Shown piece by piece: positions 1-10,003 of a stretch of DNA of 49,800 nucleotides. Both the position numbers and the translations under genes were made by a program. The notes beneath the pieces are model-generated. The model was not told the origin of the DNA and did not search any database. It saw only the letters and a list, made by a program, of their open reading frames with translations. Source of the stretch: Nitrospirota bacterium (GTDB taxonomy: Bacteria > Nitrospirota > UBA9217); the NCBI GenBank assembly GCA_021814615.1, contig JAKAHZ010000008.1, positions 1 through 49,800 of the forward strand. Direction: 5' to 3'. Numbering within the stretch: position 1 is the first letter of the stretch; the number at the start of each line of letters is the position of its first letter.

Positions 1-1
1 A

Positions 2-1108
2 ACGGAACCTGCTGCAGCGGGATACGTGCCCGAGTTTATCGAAGGCCCGAAGCCCGGGAGGAAGAAAGAGGAAGCTGGCTCTCCTCGCGGGAAGGCGCCC
101 GAGCGGATGTCGGCGAGACCGGCCGAAGGCCGCCGGAAAACGTACGAGCAAAAGCCTTTTCCTGCCGGTCAGCGCACCGGACGTTCAGGGGGCGGCAAGG
201 AACGATCGTTCGATACCAGGGGCACGAGGCCGGGCAGCGGGTTCCGTTCTCGGGAAGAGGGTGGAGACCGGCGATTCGGCAAACAGACCTTCGGCGCAGC
301 GGGATACGGACAACGCACCACGAGAACGCGAAGTGAAGACCGCTCCAGTACACGGCCGGGCAGCGGTTACCGTCCTCGGGAAGAAGGCGGAGCCCGGCGT
401 TTCGGCAAAACGACCGCCGGCGGTCCGGAATACGGACGGCGCAGCATGAATCCGCCAGGCAAAGACCGGCAACGGCAGCAGGGAAGCGAGGAACGAACCA
501 TTGAGAGCAGGGGCCGAAAGACCGGCAGCGTTTACCGTGCGCCCGGAGAAGGAGCGCGGCACGAACAACGCGGCTCACGTTCCTTCGGCGAGAGGACCTC
601 TCGGGGTGAAAAGCGATTCGACAGACCGTCGTTCGGCGGTTCTGACCGTACGGTCCGGAGTAGCAGACAGCGGGAAGGCGGGTATCAACCCCGGGAGAGG
701 CAGGAGCGTTCTGTCGGCGCCAGGGGACCGCGCACGGGCGGCGGTTTCCGTCGGACCGAAGGAGCCGGACAGGGCTTCGAGTCGCGCGGCCCGCGTTCCT
801 CCGGCACGGGTTCGTCGCGCGGAGCACGGCCTTTCGGCAAATCGTCCTTCGGCGGACCGAAAGGTCCTGCCGCCGGCAGAGCGCCTAGGCGCGAAGGAGG
901 ATACGCTCCCCGCAGAAGCGATGAGGGAGAGCGCCGCCAGCCTTGGAGCGGCGGGAAGGGGACGGACAGGCCTGCATTCAAAGCAGGAGGGTTCCGTTCC
1001 AGCGGCAGGAGCGGGACGGGCGGCTCTGCGCGAAAGACCGGTGCACGGCCAGGCGGCAGCCGCTTCGGGAAGAGCCCTGGGAAAGGGCGCGGCCGCCGGC
1101 AGGAGTAG
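2..1108 (+). CDS. Arg/Gly-rich C-terminal part of a protein that starts upstream (partial)
   Basis: The reading frame is open from base 2 to the TAG at 1106-1108, so the true start lies outside the window; a GTG at 26 is only an internal candidate. The protein is built almost wholly from Arg, Gly, Ser, Pro and Glu. It contains degenerate repeats of roughly 45-50 residues with the core RPGSG(F/Y)R, then REEGG, then RRFGK. Two copies, near bases 220-320 and 350-450, are close to identical, and two more diverged copies follow. Tails like this occur on bacterial RNA helicases and pseudouridine synthases, where they are disordered and bind RNA. No catalytic domain is visible, so the parent protein is unknown. 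The composition also creates long false ORFs on the opposite strand. Confidence 0.7.
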   Translation, partial: TEPAAAGYVPEFIEGPKPGRKKEEAGSPRGKAPERMSARPAEGRRKTYEQKPFPAGQRTGRSGGGKERSFDTRGTRPGSGFRSREEGGDRRFGKQTFGAAGYGQRTTRTRSEDRSSTRPGSGYRPREEGGARRFGKTTAGGPEYGRRSMNPPGKDRQRQQGSEERTIESRGRKTGSVYRAPGEGARHEQRGSRSFGERTSRGEKRFDRPSFGGSDRTVRSSRQREGGYQPRERQERSVGARGPRTGGGFRRTEGAGQGFESRGPRSSGTGSSRGARPFGKSSFGGPKGPAAGRAPRREGGYAPRRSDEGERRQPWSGGKGTDRPAFKAGGFRSSGRSGTGGSARKTGARPGGSRFGKSPGKGRGRRQE

Positions 1109-1120
1109 ACGCTGCACCGA

Positions 1121-1417
1121 ATGCATGCTATGGCCACATTGCGGGCGCAAGTGATCGTGCATGGCCGCGTCCAGGGAGTCTGGTTCCGGCAGAGCACGAA
1201 GGACGAGGCGGAGCGGCTCGGCGTGACGGGCTGGGTGCGCAATCTTCCGGACGGCACGGTCGAGGCGGTGTTCGAAGGCGAGACTAAAAAAGTGGAGGAA
1301 ATCGTCGGCTGGTGCCACCGGGGTCCGTCCGGCGCAGAAGTAACGGGAGCTGACGTTGCCTGGGGGCGGTTCCGGGGAGAATTTGCCCGTTTCTCGATCC
1401 GTTATGACGGTCTTTAG
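1121..1417 (+). CDS. acyP: Acylphosphatase
   Basis: This 98-residue protein matches the usual length of acylphosphatase, a cytoplasmic enzyme that hydrolyses acyl phosphates. The signature GRVQGVWFRQST is at residues 15-26 with catalytic Arg23, and GWVRNLPDG follows with catalytic Asn41. The start at 1121 is followed by a second in-frame ATG at 1130; neither has a clear ribosome site, although CAGGAG lies at the end of the upstream gene. The gene starts 12 nt after the Arg/Gly-rich gene, and its end overlaps the lipoprotein gene by 14 nt, so the three are probably co-transcribed. The family assignment is firm; the physiological role is generally unclear. Confidence 0.93.
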   Translation: MHAMATLRAQVIVHGRVQGVWFRQSTKDEAERLGVTGWVRNLPDGTVEAVFEGETKKVEEIVGWCHRGPSGAEVTGADVAWGRFRGEFARFSIRYDGL

Positions 1418-2126
1418 ACTGATATTGCTCCTGATGGGCTCGGTCGTTCTTGCCGCATGCGGAGAAAATGATCGCCCGCCCGAGCAGCAGAAGCAGAAGA
1501 CTCTCTTCATCAAAAAGATGAAGCCCAAGGTCCTGACCGCAGGGCAGCGGACCGAACTGGATTTCCCCCCCGAGGTTATCGCCGACGTGGAAGCGGCTTC
1601 CGGAGCGGCTGCGGAGCCTTTTTTCGAAGAGATCGAGATCCGTTCGGAGAATCTCAAAGGCGACGTCATGCTCTCCGGGAAGCGGCTCTGCGGATTCAAC
1701 GTGCGGACGAGGCGGGCCGACGAAATTATCGAGAACCTCGCTGCATCCCTGCGTTCCCGGGGATTCCTGATCTTCCGGAGCGAGCAGAATTACGGCGCCG
1801 TGCCTGATATCGTGACGGTGATCCGCGGCAGCAGCTCCTACGACATCCTCCGCATCCAGAAGACCGAGGCTCCTAATTATCATCTCACCACGAAAGCGAT
1901 CATCGCCTGGCTCCGGGATCAGCAGAAGCTCGGCGCATTCGTGGTGACGGGGGCCGGCTCGGACTGGGTCGAGGCGCGGTTTATCCGCCAGCCCAGGAAT
2001 CTCCGGGCCTTTGCGGCGAAGGTAGCCGGTTTTGCGCCCGATGTGCTGCGCGAAGGGAATGGATCGACGGAGAAGCTTGCCGACGCCATCGGAACCACGA
2101 ATGGATTCCGCCTCGTGTGGGACTAA
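1404..2126 (+). CDS. Lipoprotein with DUF4253-like C-terminal domain
   Basis: The start chosen is ATG 1404, because it gives a signal peptide (LILLLMGSVVLAAC) with lipobox LAAC and mature Cys at about residue 20; an upstream in-frame start at 1356 would bury this signal. The mature part begins with a charged, Gln/Lys-rich linker. The C-terminal third (YDILRIQKTEAPNYHLTT, then AWLRDQQKLG and GAGSDWVEARF) resembles DUF4253, a family of unknown function. It is probably anchored in the cell envelope. The start overlaps acyP by 14 nt, which suggests translational coupling. No function can be assigned. Confidence 0.75.
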   Translation: MTVFRLILLLMGSVVLAACGENDRPPEQQKQKTLFIKKMKPKVLTAGQRTELDFPPEVIADVEAASGAAAEPFFEEIEIRSENLKGDVMLSGKRLCGFNVRTRRADEIIENLAASLRSRGFLIFRSEQNYGAVPDIVTVIRGSSSYDILRIQKTEAPNYHLTTKAIIAWLRDQQKLGAFVVTGAGSDWVEARFIRQPRNLRAFAAKVAGFAPDVLREGNGSTEKLADAIGTTNGFRLVWD

Positions 2127-2161
2127 AAGGTCACTCTGCTCCCTGCGGGCGTAAGGAGCCC

Positions 2162-2263
2162 GTGAAAACGGCTTCGCATGTCCTGACCGGAATCATTCAC
2201 TGCATCTGCGCGATATCCTTTGCCATCGTTTACGTCACTTTTTCCTTTAAGGTACTCTCATGA
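2162..2263 (+). CDS. Possible 33-residue membrane peptide upstream of tsaB
   Basis: A GTG at 2162 opens a 33-codon frame whose TGA (2261-2263) overlaps the tsaB ATG (2260-2262) in an ATGA arrangement. The peptide is hydrophobic from about residue 8 to 28 and could form one membrane helix. AAGGAG at 2153-2158 precedes it, but only 3 nt separate it from the GTG, closer than usual. The tsaB start has only a weak ribosome site of its own, so this frame may act through translational coupling. It has no recognisable family and could be chance. Confidence 0.35.
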   Translation: MKTASHVLTGIIHCICAISFAIVYVTFSFKVLS

Positions 2264-2955
2264 TCGTGCTCGGGATAGAATCCGCCACCAGGACCGGCGG
2301 CGTTGCCCTCGTATCTGAGAAGGGGGTGCTCGCCGAATACACGCTGAATATCGAGGTGACGCATTCGGAGCGGCTTATGTCGACCGTCGACCGGGTTCTG
2401 TGCGACACCGGCATTTCCCTTGCCGACATCGCCGGGATCGCAGTTTCCTCGGGGCCGGGTTCGTTCACGGGACTGCGCATCGGCATCGCGACGGCCAAAG
2501 GGCTTGCCTTTGCCACGAGAAAGCCGGTCGCAGCAGTTCCCACGCTCATGGCGCTCGCCTGGAATGCCGGCGGCGGCGAAGCGGTCTGCCCGCTGCTCGA
2601 CGCAAAGAAGAAAGAGGTCTATGCCGCGGTCTACCGGATCGAAGAGGGAACGGTGGCAACCATTCTGCCCGAACGGGTGCTTTCCCTCGCGGATCTGGCG
2701 CGCGATCTGGAAGGCGCGACCGTATTCACCGGGGAAGGGGCTGTCCTTTTCCGGAGCGAGATCCGCTCTCTGCTGGGCGAACGGGCGCGCTTTGCGCCTC
2801 TTGCAGCGGCAGTCCCCTCGGCAGCGAGCGTCGCGGAACTCGGCATGCAGCGTATCCTTTCCGGTCAGCTGGCCGATCCCGACGGCCTGGCGCCGGTATA
2901 TATCAGAAGACCGGAAGCGGAGATTGCGTGGGAAAAACGGCGGCAATCACGATAG
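2260..2955 (+). CDS. tsaB: tRNA t6A synthesis protein TsaB
   Basis: TsaB is the non-catalytic ASKHA-fold partner of TsaD in the cytoplasmic complex that transfers threonylcarbamoyl to A37 of ANN-decoding tRNAs. The 231-residue protein shows the family start [10 protein letters not shown], the conserved [13 protein letters not shown] near residues 63-75, and a [10 protein letters not shown] segment near residue 115. Length is normal. It overlaps rimI by 28 nt, a common bacterial pairing. Another t6A gene, tsaC, lies at 37277 in the same window; tsaD and tsaE are not seen. Confidence 0.95.
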   Translation: MIVLGIESATRTGGVALVSEKGVLAEYTLNIEVTHSERLMSTVDRVLCDTGISLADIAGIAVSSGPGSFTGLRIGIATAKGLAFATRKPVAAVPTLMALAWNAGGGEAVCPLLDAKKKEVYAAVYRIEEGTVATILPERVLSLADLARDLEGATVFTGEGAVLFRSEIRSLLGERARFAPLAAAVPSAASVAELGMQRILSGQLADPDGLAPVYIRRPEAEIAWEKRRQSR

Positions 2956-3440
2956 ACCGCATGGTGACGGAAGACCTGGACCAGGTGCTCGTGATCGAGA
3001 ATGCCTCGTTCACCATGCCCTGGTCGCGCAACCTGTTCCTGTCCGAGTTCCGGAACAAGCCGGTATCGCTCATGCTGGTTGCGCTTGCGGAAGGCGCAGC
3101 GCGCGAGGTCATGGGCTACGTCGTTTGCTGGGTTTTTGTCGACGAACTGCATGTGCTGGACCTCGCCACAAGGCCCGATGTGCGGCGCAGCGGCATAGCC
3201 CGTCAGCTCGTGATTGCTGCGCTGGCAATGGGGTATTCCTGGGGTGCCAGAAAAGCATTTCTCGAGGTGCGGGAGAGTAATCGTCCCGCATTCAAGCTCT
3301 ACGCGTCCCTGGGCTTCGCGCAGACCCAGATACGCGAAGAATACTACGATCAGCCCATAGAAAATGCGGTGGTCATGATGCTCTCTACCGACCGTTTCCG
3401 AGCTCTTTTGAGCGCTTCCGTCGAGGGATGGAAGATGTAG
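2928..3440 (+). CDS. rimI: RimI-type ribosomal protein / GNAT N-acetyltransferase
   Basis: This is a GNAT acetyltransferase that probably uses acetyl-CoA to modify a protein N-terminus, classically ribosomal protein S18. The GTG at 2928 is preferred: GGAG at 2919-2922 gives a good spacing, and the start includes the first strand ([18 protein letters not shown]). Starting at the later ATG at 2961 would lose that strand. The acetyl-CoA loop RRSGIARQLV lies near residues 85-95, and EVRESNRPAFKLYASLGF, the usual RimI motif, follows. It overlaps tsaB by 28 nt. Substrate specificity is inferred from the family. Confidence 0.9.
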   Translation: MGKTAAITIDRMVTEDLDQVLVIENASFTMPWSRNLFLSEFRNKPVSLMLVALAEGAAREVMGYVVCWVFVDELHVLDLATRPDVRRSGIARQLVIAALAMGYSWGARKAFLEVRESNRPAFKLYASLGFAQTQIREEYYDQPIENAVVMMLSTDRFRALLSASVEGWKM

Positions 3441-3594
3441 GAAAAACATTTAATATCAACAGGATATCGTCGTGTCTTTCGCTGAGTATTTGGCTTGCCT
3501 TTTCCTCCCGTTTGTGTTAACGTTTCACCAACATACAGAGTGATCTCAAACGTCTCAGCCATTCAAGCCCCATTTTTTAAAGGAGGGTACGCCA

Positions 3595-3834
3595 ATGAAT
3601 GTCGTTGAGGTTCCTGAAGAGTCACTGAGGGCGCAGCTCCGGACAGAGAATCCTGAGTTCGAGAAGCTGGAGCAAGAGCATCGCAGGCTCGACCGGCAGC
3701 TCTTGGATTTCGAAACGCATGTCTATCTCAGCCCGGAAGAGGAGATAGAGCGAAGAAGGCTGCAGAAGCTGAAACTGGCAGCCAAAGATAAAATGACCGA
3801 AATGATGAGACGTTACCGGAGCGGTAACGCCTGA
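3595..3834 (+). CDS. YdcH/DUF465 family small coiled-coil protein
   Basis: This 79-residue, highly charged helical protein matches the DUF465/YdcH pattern: FEKLEQEHRRLDRQL followed by YLSPEEEIERRRLQKLKL, which would form a helical hairpin. The family is widespread and its role is unknown. AGGAGG at 3581-3586 gives a strong ribosome site for ATG 3595. It is flanked upstream by 154 bp without a gene and downstream by two terminators, so it is probably a monocistronic unit. Confidence 0.85.
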   Translation: MNVVEVPEESLRAQLRTENPEFEKLEQEHRRLDRQLLDFETHVYLSPEEEIERRRLQKLKLAAKDKMTEMMRRYRSGNA

Positions 3835-3844
3835 AGAAGAGCGA

Positions 3845-3874
3845 GGCAAGGAACGAAATCGGTCCTTGCCTTTT
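3845..3874 (+). terminator. Rho-independent terminator of the DUF465 gene
   Basis: GGCAAGGA (3845-3852) pairs perfectly with TCCTTGCC (3863-3870) over a 10-nt loop and is followed by TTTT. It lies 11 nt after the stop codon of the DUF465 gene. Confidence 0.8.
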
Positions 3875-3907
3875 GTGTTTGTTTTCATGTAACTAAAGAT
3901 GAGCACG

Positions 3908-3943
3908 ACCCTCCACGCGGAGAGCGCGAGGAGGGTTTTTTTT
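3908..3943 (+). terminator. Second terminator before the ilv array
   Basis: ACCCTCC (3908-3914) pairs with GGAGGGT (3930-3936), with an inner CGCG/CGCG stem, and is followed by a run of T to 3943. With the first terminator it insulates the ilv array from upstream transcription. Confidence 0.8.
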
Positions 3944-3944
3944 A

Positions 3945-3974
3945 TTGACTCTCCCTCTCTATGTATGTTAAAAA
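3945..3974 (+). promoter_or_regulatory. Candidate sigma-70 promoter of the ilv array
   Basis: TTGACT at 3945-3950 is followed after 17-18 bp by TTAAAA/TAAAAA (3968-3974) in an AT-rich stretch directly after the terminator. It would give a leader of about 105 nt before ilvD. That leader contains the palindrome GAGCGGCCGCTC but no visible Leu/Val/Ile-rich leader peptide. Confidence 0.5.
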
Positions 3975-4088
3975 TAATGACTATTTTCCTTTGCCAGCTC
4001 TCTGTACGAAAGGAGCGGCCGCTCTTCCGGAATACCTCCGACATGCGTTTTCCGGTGAGCCGCGCTGCAGCAGGATTTCCCACCCATT

Positions 4089-5741
4089 ATGAGAAGCGAC
4101 AGGATCAAAAAAGGCATTGAACGGGCGCCTCACCGGGCTCTCATGTACGCTACCGGCATCACCCGTTCCGGGCTCGATAAGCCCCTCATCGGCGTTGCTA
4201 CGAGCTGGAACGACCTCATTCCCGGCCACATCGGCATGCGCGATCTCGAGCGGTTCATCGAGAAGGGCGTGCATAGCGGCGGCGGCTGGCCGCTTTTCTT
4301 CGGGCTGCCGGGCATCTGCGACGGCATCGCTATGGGCCATACGGGCATGCATTACTCCCTGGCCTCGCGGGAGTTGATCGCGGACATGGTAGAATCCATC
4401 GCCATGGCCCACGCTTTCGACGGCATCGTGCTGCTCACGAACTGCGACAAGATCTCTCCGGGCATGCTCATGGCGGCCGCCCGGCTCGATATCCCGGCGA
4501 TCATGGTGACCGCAGGTCCCATGCATTCGGGCAACTACCGCGGACAACGGGTGAACCTGATCAGCGCTTTCGAGGCGGTGGGCAAGGTCCGGAACGGCGA
4601 AATGAGCATGCGCGACCTCGCCGAGCTCGAGACCTGCGCCTGTCCGGGCGCCGGCTCCTGCCAGGGCATGTATACGGCAAACACCATGGCCTGTGTGACC
4701 GAGTCCATCGGCATGAGCCTGCCGGGATGCGCCACGGCGCTTGCCATTTCCGGCGAGAAGCGCAGGATCGCATTCGAGAGCGGCCAGCGCGTCGTCGGAC
4801 TGGTGAAGGAGAACCTCACGCCGCGGAAGATCATGACGAAGAACGCCTTCGAGAACGCCATCCGTATCGACATGGCGCTCGGGGGCTCGACGAACACGAC
4901 GCTCCATATCCCGGCGATCGCTTATGAAGCGGGCATCGAACTCCCGGTCACGCTGTTCGACAAGATCAGCAGGACCACGCCGCACATCTGCAACATGCTT
5001 CCCGGCGGCCATCACTATCTCGAGGACCTCGACGCTGCCGGCGGTATTCCCGGCGTGCTGTTCCGGTTCAAGGATATGCTGAAGGATTCGCCGACCGTGA
5101 GCGGCAAGTCCATGAAAAGACTTGCCAGATCGGGCCGCGTGCTGAACGATGATGTGATCCGTCCGCTGGCAAAGGCCTACCACAAAGAGGGCGGCATTGC
5201 CGTCCTCTCCGGCAACCTTGCTCCCAAGGGTTCGGTCGTGAAGCAGACCGCCGTGAGCGACAAGATGCAGTACTTCGAGGGAACGGCGATCGTCTTCGAG
5301 TCCGAGGAAGAGGCCATGAAAGCGATCATGGCGGGAAAGATCAAGCCCGGTCATGTGATCGTGATCCGTTACGAAGGCCCCAAGGGCGGGCCGGGCATGC
5401 GCGAGATGCTCTCTCCCACCTCGGCCATTTCGGGCATGGGATTGGGCAACTCCGTGGCGCTCTTGACCGACGGCAGATTCTCGGGAGGGACGCGCGGCCC
5501 CTGCATTGGTCACATCTCTCCCGAAGCTGCGGAAGGCGGGCCGATCGCGATCGTCCGGAACGGCGACAGGATCGTCCTCGACATTCCGAACCGGAACCTG
5601 GAGATCAAGCTCACCGCCGCGGAGATCAAGAAGCGGTTTGCCAAATGGAAGCCGCGGGAGCCGAAGATCAAGACCGGCTGGCTCGCACGGTACGCCAAGG
5701 TCGTGACCTCGGCGAACACCGGAGCGATCGTAAAAGCATAA
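4089..5741 (+). CDS. ilvD: Dihydroxy-acid dehydratase
   Basis: IlvD is a cytoplasmic Fe-S enzyme that dehydrates 2,3-dihydroxy-isovalerate and -methylvalerate to the 2-keto acids of valine and isoleucine synthesis. The 550-residue protein has the normal length. It shows [18 protein letters not shown] at the start, [10 protein letters not shown] and [18 protein letters not shown] with the cluster cysteines, and [17 protein letters not shown] near the C-terminus. ATG 4089 fits the family start, though no good ribosome site lies close upstream. It is the first gene of the ilv/leu array and is separated from ilvB by a spacer with an 8-bp-period inverted repeat. Confidence 0.97.
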   Translation: MRSDRIKKGIERAPHRALMYATGITRSGLDKPLIGVATSWNDLIPGHIGMRDLERFIEKGVHSGGGWPLFFGLPGICDGIAMGHTGMHYSLASRELIADMVESIAMAHAFDGIVLLTNCDKISPGMLMAAARLDIPAIMVTAGPMHSGNYRGQRVNLISAFEAVGKVRNGEMSMRDLAELETCACPGAGSCQGMYTANTMACVTESIGMSLPGCATALAISGEKRRIAFESGQRVVGLVKENLTPRKIMTKNAFENAIRIDMALGGSTNTTLHIPAIAYEAGIELPVTLFDKISRTTPHICNMLPGGHHYLEDLDAAGGIPGVLFRFKDMLKDSPTVSGKSMKRLARSGRVLNDDVIRPLAKAYHKEGGIAVLSGNLAPKGSVVKQTAVSDKMQYFEGTAIVFESEEEAMKAIMAGKIKPGHVIVIRYEGPKGGPGMREMLSPTSAISGMGLGNSVALLTDGRFSGGTRGPCIGHISPEAAEGGPIAIVRNGDRIVLDIPNRNLEIKLTAAEIKKRFAKWKPREPKIKTGWLARYAKVVTSANTGAIVKA

Positions 5742-5745
5742 TGCT

Positions 5746-5831
5746 GAAGCTGAGAAGTTGGGAAGTTGAGAAGAGAACGAGAAGATCTTTCCTTTTGCTC
5801 AACCTCGCAACCTCGTAACTTCATAACTTCT
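5746..5831. repeat. Word-like inverted repeat, period 8 (ilvD/ilvB spacer)
   Basis: The left arm (5746-5773) is a run of near-copies of GAAGTTGN read in 8-bp steps. The right arm (about 5799-5831), reverse complemented, gives the same word (GAAGTTNN, GAGGTTNN) in 8-bp steps. The arms can form an imperfect long hairpin between ilvD and ilvB. There is no T tract after it, so it is not a typical terminator. Confidence 0.7.
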
Positions 5832-5852
5832 GCCTCACAACAAGGTGCAATT

Positions 5853-7595
5853 ATGTCAAGCAAGCAACTCATGAGCGGTGCGGAAATCTTCATCGAAAGC
5901 CTGAAGAAGGAAAAGGTGGACACCATCTTCGCCTATCCCGGCGGCGTGGTGCTCAATATCTTCGACTTCCTGTACAAGCAGAAGGACATCCGCTACATCC
6001 TGCCCCGGCATGAACAGGGCGCGATCCATGCGGCTGACGGGTATGCCCGGTCCACCGGCAGGGTCGGCGTCGCGCTCGTGACCTCAGGCCCCGGCGCAAC
6101 CAACACGGTCACCGGCATCGCCACGGCCTACATGGATTCCATTCCGCTCGTGATCTTTACCGGCCAGGTGCCCACGGCACTCATCGGGAACGACGCGTTC
6201 CAGGAAGCGGACATCGTGGGCATCACGCGTCCCTGCACCAAGTACAACTATCTGGTGAAGGACGTAAACGACCTCGCTCAGACGATCAAGGAGGCCTTCT
6301 ATATCGCCTCCACGGGCAGGCCGGGGCCGGTGTTGATCGATCTGCCGCGCGATGTGGTGACGAGCAGGGCGGAGTTCCATTATCCCGACAAGGTCAAAAT
6401 CCGGAGCTACAATCCCACGGTGGAGGGGAACAAGCGCCAGATCAAGCAGGCTGCCGACGCCATCGCGGCGGCAAAGAAGCCGGTCTGCTACATCGGCGGC
6501 GGCGTGATCCTCGCGAATGCGGCTGACCAGATCAGGGAATTCGCCGAGATCACCAAAATCCCGGTGACCCACACGCTCATGGGCATCGGCGGGTTCCCGG
6601 GCACCCATCCGCTGTCCCTGGGCATGCTCGGCATGCACGGCACCTACTACGCCAACTTGTCCATTCACAACTCGGACCTCATCATCGCCATCGGAGCGCG
6701 GTTCGACGACCGCGTGACCGGCAAGGTGGAGGGATTCGCTCCGGGCGCCAAGATCATCCATATCGATGTGGATCCCACATCGATCCGCAAGAACGTGCGC
6801 GTCGATATCCCGGTGGTGGGCGACGTGAAGCATGTGATGACGGAACTGAACAAGGAGCTGCGCGCCAGCAAGGAGCCCTGGGACGCCATCCGCAAGAGCT
6901 GGCTCAGGCAGATCGACGCCTGGCGCGAGGAACGGCCGCTCTCCTATGAACAGGACGACGAGGTGATCAAGCCGCAGTTCGTGATCGAGAAGCTCTACGA
7001 GGTGACGGGCGGCGACGCGATCATCGTCACCGACGTGGGCCAGCACCAGATGTGGGCCGCGCAGTACTACAAGTTCGACAACCCGCGGATGTGGTGCACC
7101 TCCGGCGGGCTCGGGACCATGGGGTACGGGTTCCCGGCCGCCATGGGCGCCAAGGTGGCCCATCCGGACAAGCACGTGTTCAGCATCTCCGGCGACGGCA
7201 GCATCCAGATGAACATCCAGGAACTGGCAACCACCATCGAGAACAACATTCCGGTAAAGGTCGTGATCCTGAACAACCGGTTCCTCGGTATGGTGCGGCA
7301 GTGGCAGGAGCTGTTCTACCAGGAGCGCTATTCCTCCGTGGACCTCGGCAGCGTGCCCGATTTCGTCAAGGTCGCCGAGGCGTACAGCGCCGTGGGCCTG
7401 CGGGCAACCAAGCCCGAAGAGGTCGTGCCGGTGCTGAAGGAGGCCATGAAGATCAAGCGCACGGTGTTCATGGACTTCGTGGTTGCCCGGTACGAGAAGG
7501 TCTTCCCCATGGTGCCCGCCGGCGCCTCGATCCACGAGATGATCTTCGGCGAGGAAAAGAAGATGGAAGAGAAGAAGCTCAAAGCGGTGAAATGA
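5853..7595 (+). CDS. ilvB: Acetolactate synthase large subunit
   Basis: This is the catalytic ThDP-dependent subunit of acetohydroxyacid synthase, which condenses pyruvate with pyruvate or 2-ketobutyrate. The 580-residue protein shows the catalytic glutamate in [16 protein letters not shown] and the ThDP/Mg motif [11 protein letters not shown] ending in NN. ATG 5853 is chosen because AAGGTG (5842-5847) lies 5 nt upstream; an in-frame extension to 5766 would run through the repeat spacer. The regulatory subunit gene ilvN follows 89 bp later. Confidence 0.97.
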   Translation: MSSKQLMSGAEIFIESLKKEKVDTIFAYPGGVVLNIFDFLYKQKDIRYILPRHEQGAIHAADGYARSTGRVGVALVTSGPGATNTVTGIATAYMDSIPLVIFTGQVPTALIGNDAFQEADIVGITRPCTKYNYLVKDVNDLAQTIKEAFYIASTGRPGPVLIDLPRDVVTSRAEFHYPDKVKIRSYNPTVEGNKRQIKQAADAIAAAKKPVCYIGGGVILANAADQIREFAEITKIPVTHTLMGIGGFPGTHPLSLGMLGMHGTYYANLSIHNSDLIIAIGARFDDRVTGKVEGFAPGAKIIHIDVDPTSIRKNVRVDIPVVGDVKHVMTELNKELRASKEPWDAIRKSWLRQIDAWREERPLSYEQDDEVIKPQFVIEKLYEVTGGDAIIVTDVGQHQMWAAQYYKFDNPRMWCTSGGLGTMGYGFPAAMGAKVAHPDKHVFSISGDGSIQMNIQELATTIENNIPVKVVILNNRFLGMVRQWQELFYQERYSSVDLGSVPDFVKVAEAYSAVGLRATKPEEVVPVLKEAMKIKRTVFMDFVVARYEKVFPMVPAGASIHEMIFGEEKKMEEKKLKAVK

Positions 7596-7599
7596 TGCC

Positions 7600-7635
7600 G
7601 TGAGGCGTGACACGTGAAACGTGAAACGGGAAACG
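7600..7635. repeat. Tandem 7-bp word repeat (ilvB/ilvN spacer)
   Basis: Five consecutive heptamers are visible: GTGAGGC, GTGACAC, GTGAAAC, GTGAAAC, GGGAAAC (7600-7634). They are followed by a GCGCG/CGCGC-rich hairpin region. No clear inverted second arm remains, unlike the neighbouring spacers. Confidence 0.7.
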
Positions 7636-7684
7636 CGCGTTCGCGCACGCGACCGCGTTCAACCGATAACGCAAGGATGGCCTT

Positions 7685-8158
7685 ATGAAACATATCATTT
7701 CGGTTCTGGTGGAAAACAAGTTCGGCGTGCTGTCCCGGGTGTCGGGGCTCTTCAGCGGCAGGGGTTTCAACATCGAAACGATCTCGATCGGCCCCACGCT
7801 CGATCCCTCGGTCTCCCAGATGACGATCGTGACCACGGGGGATGAACGCATCCTGGAACAGATCGTCAAGCAGCTGAACAAACTTATCGACGTCATTAAA
7901 GTGACGGACTTTGCGGACAAGGAGTTCGTTGAGCGCGAGATGTGCCTCATCAAGGTGAATGCGCCCCAAGAGCACCGTTCCGAGGCGCTCAGGACCGCCG
8001 ACATCTTCCGGGCGCGCGTCGTGGACTCCACCCAGAAAAGCTATACCTTCCAGGTGACGGGCGACGAGAAAAAAATCGATGCGTTTATCGAACTGCTGAA
8101 ACCCATGGGCATCAAAGAGATCGTGCGCACGGGAAAAGTCGCCATTACCCGGGACTAG
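7685..8158 (+). CDS. ilvN: Acetolactate synthase small (regulatory) subunit
   Basis: This 157-residue protein begins with an ACT domain ([20 protein letters not shown], then [13 protein letters not shown]) and has the C-terminal ALS_ss_C domain. It binds the catalytic IlvB subunit and confers valine feedback inhibition in characterised homologues. Length and start are typical ([11 protein letters not shown]), with AAGGATG just upstream. It sits between ilvB and a lipoprotein gene in the same direction. Confidence 0.96.
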   Translation: MKHIISVLVENKFGVLSRVSGLFSGRGFNIETISIGPTLDPSVSQMTIVTTGDERILEQIVKQLNKLIDVIKVTDFADKEFVEREMCLIKVNAPQEHRSEALRTADIFRARVVDSTQKSYTFQVTGDEKKIDAFIELLKPMGIKEIVRTGKVAITRD

Positions 8159-8170
8159 AACGGAGGCCCT

Positions 8171-8833
8171 ATGCTGACTCGGAAAAACGGAGGGAAGCAG
8201 CTCCCGTTGCTGCTGGTTGCAGCTCTTCTCGTTCTTGCTGCGGCGTTCTCATCGGGCTGCGCCGAGAAAGGGCCGGTCCTGCTGCAGGACATGGGGTATC
8301 GTCCGGCAGAGGGTGCGGCCGCTCCGGCTTCGAAAATCATCGCGGGCGTAGCTCCCTTCCGCGATCTGCGCGGGGCAGCGCCGTCGATTATCGGCAAGCG
8401 CGTCATCCGTGAATATATCGAAAACGATCTCGTCGTTCAGGGGACCGTTTCCGATATCGTCACCGCGGCAACGAAAAGCGCTTTGCAGGCGCAGGGGATC
8501 GCGGCGAAGGACGTCCCGGCCTGGGACTTGAACGCCGAAACAGCGAGCACCGGGCTTGCTGATCTTGTGATCGGCGGGGAGATCAAGTCGCTCTGGGTCG
8601 ATGTCCTTTCCCAGCCGCTGAATGTGAAAACCAGGGCCGTCGTCCAGTTGCGGGTGGCAGTTGCCGACGGGCAGGAGAAGAAGATCCTCAGGACGCTGAA
8701 CCTGAGCAGCACCATAGAGCGGGAGGATGTCTCTTTTTCCTTCGAGAACGTCCAGGGCGCGGTTTCCGAGGCCCTGACCGCGGCGTTGAACCAGTTGCTG
8801 AACGATGATGAGTTCAAAAAACGCATCCAGTGA
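8171..8833 (+). CDS. Uncharacterised lipoprotein inside the ilv array
   Basis: This 220-residue protein has a signal peptide (LLLVAALLVLAAAFSSGC) with a lipobox-like SSGC at about residues 27-30. The mature part has a pattern seen in YajG-like envelope lipoproteins: a short proline-rich start, a region recalling VAPFRDLRG with IGKRV, and a C-terminal SEALTAALNQLL helix. The family is not certain. GGAGG lies directly upstream, and only 12 nt separate it from ilvN, so it is probably co-transcribed with amino-acid genes despite no obvious link. It ends 43 nt before ilvC. Confidence 0.75.
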   Translation: MLTRKNGGKQLPLLLVAALLVLAAAFSSGCAEKGPVLLQDMGYRPAEGAAAPASKIIAGVAPFRDLRGAAPSIIGKRVIREYIENDLVVQGTVSDIVTAATKSALQAQGIAAKDVPAWDLNAETASTGLADLVIGGEIKSLWVDVLSQPLNVKTRAVVQLRVAVADGQEKKILRTLNLSSTIEREDVSFSFENVQGAVSEALTAALNQLLNDDEFKKRIQ

Positions 8834-8858
8834 CGTCGTCATACTATACCAACGATAG

Positions 8859-9893
<1,035 letters not shown>

Positions 9894-9903
9894 GAAACAT
9901 CAT

Positions 9904-9990
9904 TTCACCGCAAAGACGCGAAGAGCGCGAAGAAGAGCAGTCCCGCGTCAGGAGCGAAACCTTTGCGTCCTTTGCGCCTTCGCGGTTCAA
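9904..9990. repeat. Word-like inverted repeat, period 9 (ilvC/psd spacer)
   Basis: The left arm (9904-9933) repeats CGCRAAGRN in 9-bp steps (CGCAAAGAC, GCGAAGAGC, GCGAAG). The right arm (9961-9990), reverse complemented, gives ACCGCGAAGGCGCAAAGGA and on. The differences between arms are almost all purine transitions. The arms are separated by about 27 bp. The right arm ends only 13 bp before the psd start and may cover its ribosome-binding region. Confidence 0.75.
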
Positions 9991-10003
9991 GGATATATTA
10001 AGC

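Noticed and set aside
36-827. Long antisense frame opposite the Arg/Gly-rich gene
   Set aside because: The GC-rich repeat composition leaves stops rare in several frames. The antisense product is Arg/Cys-rich and has no domain, while the + frame shows clear protein-level repeats.
3974-4088. Leader-peptide attenuator or T-box before ilvD
   Set aside because: The only leader frame (from 3977) is not rich in Leu, Val or Ile codons, and no T-box sequence or terminator/antiterminator pair is visible.
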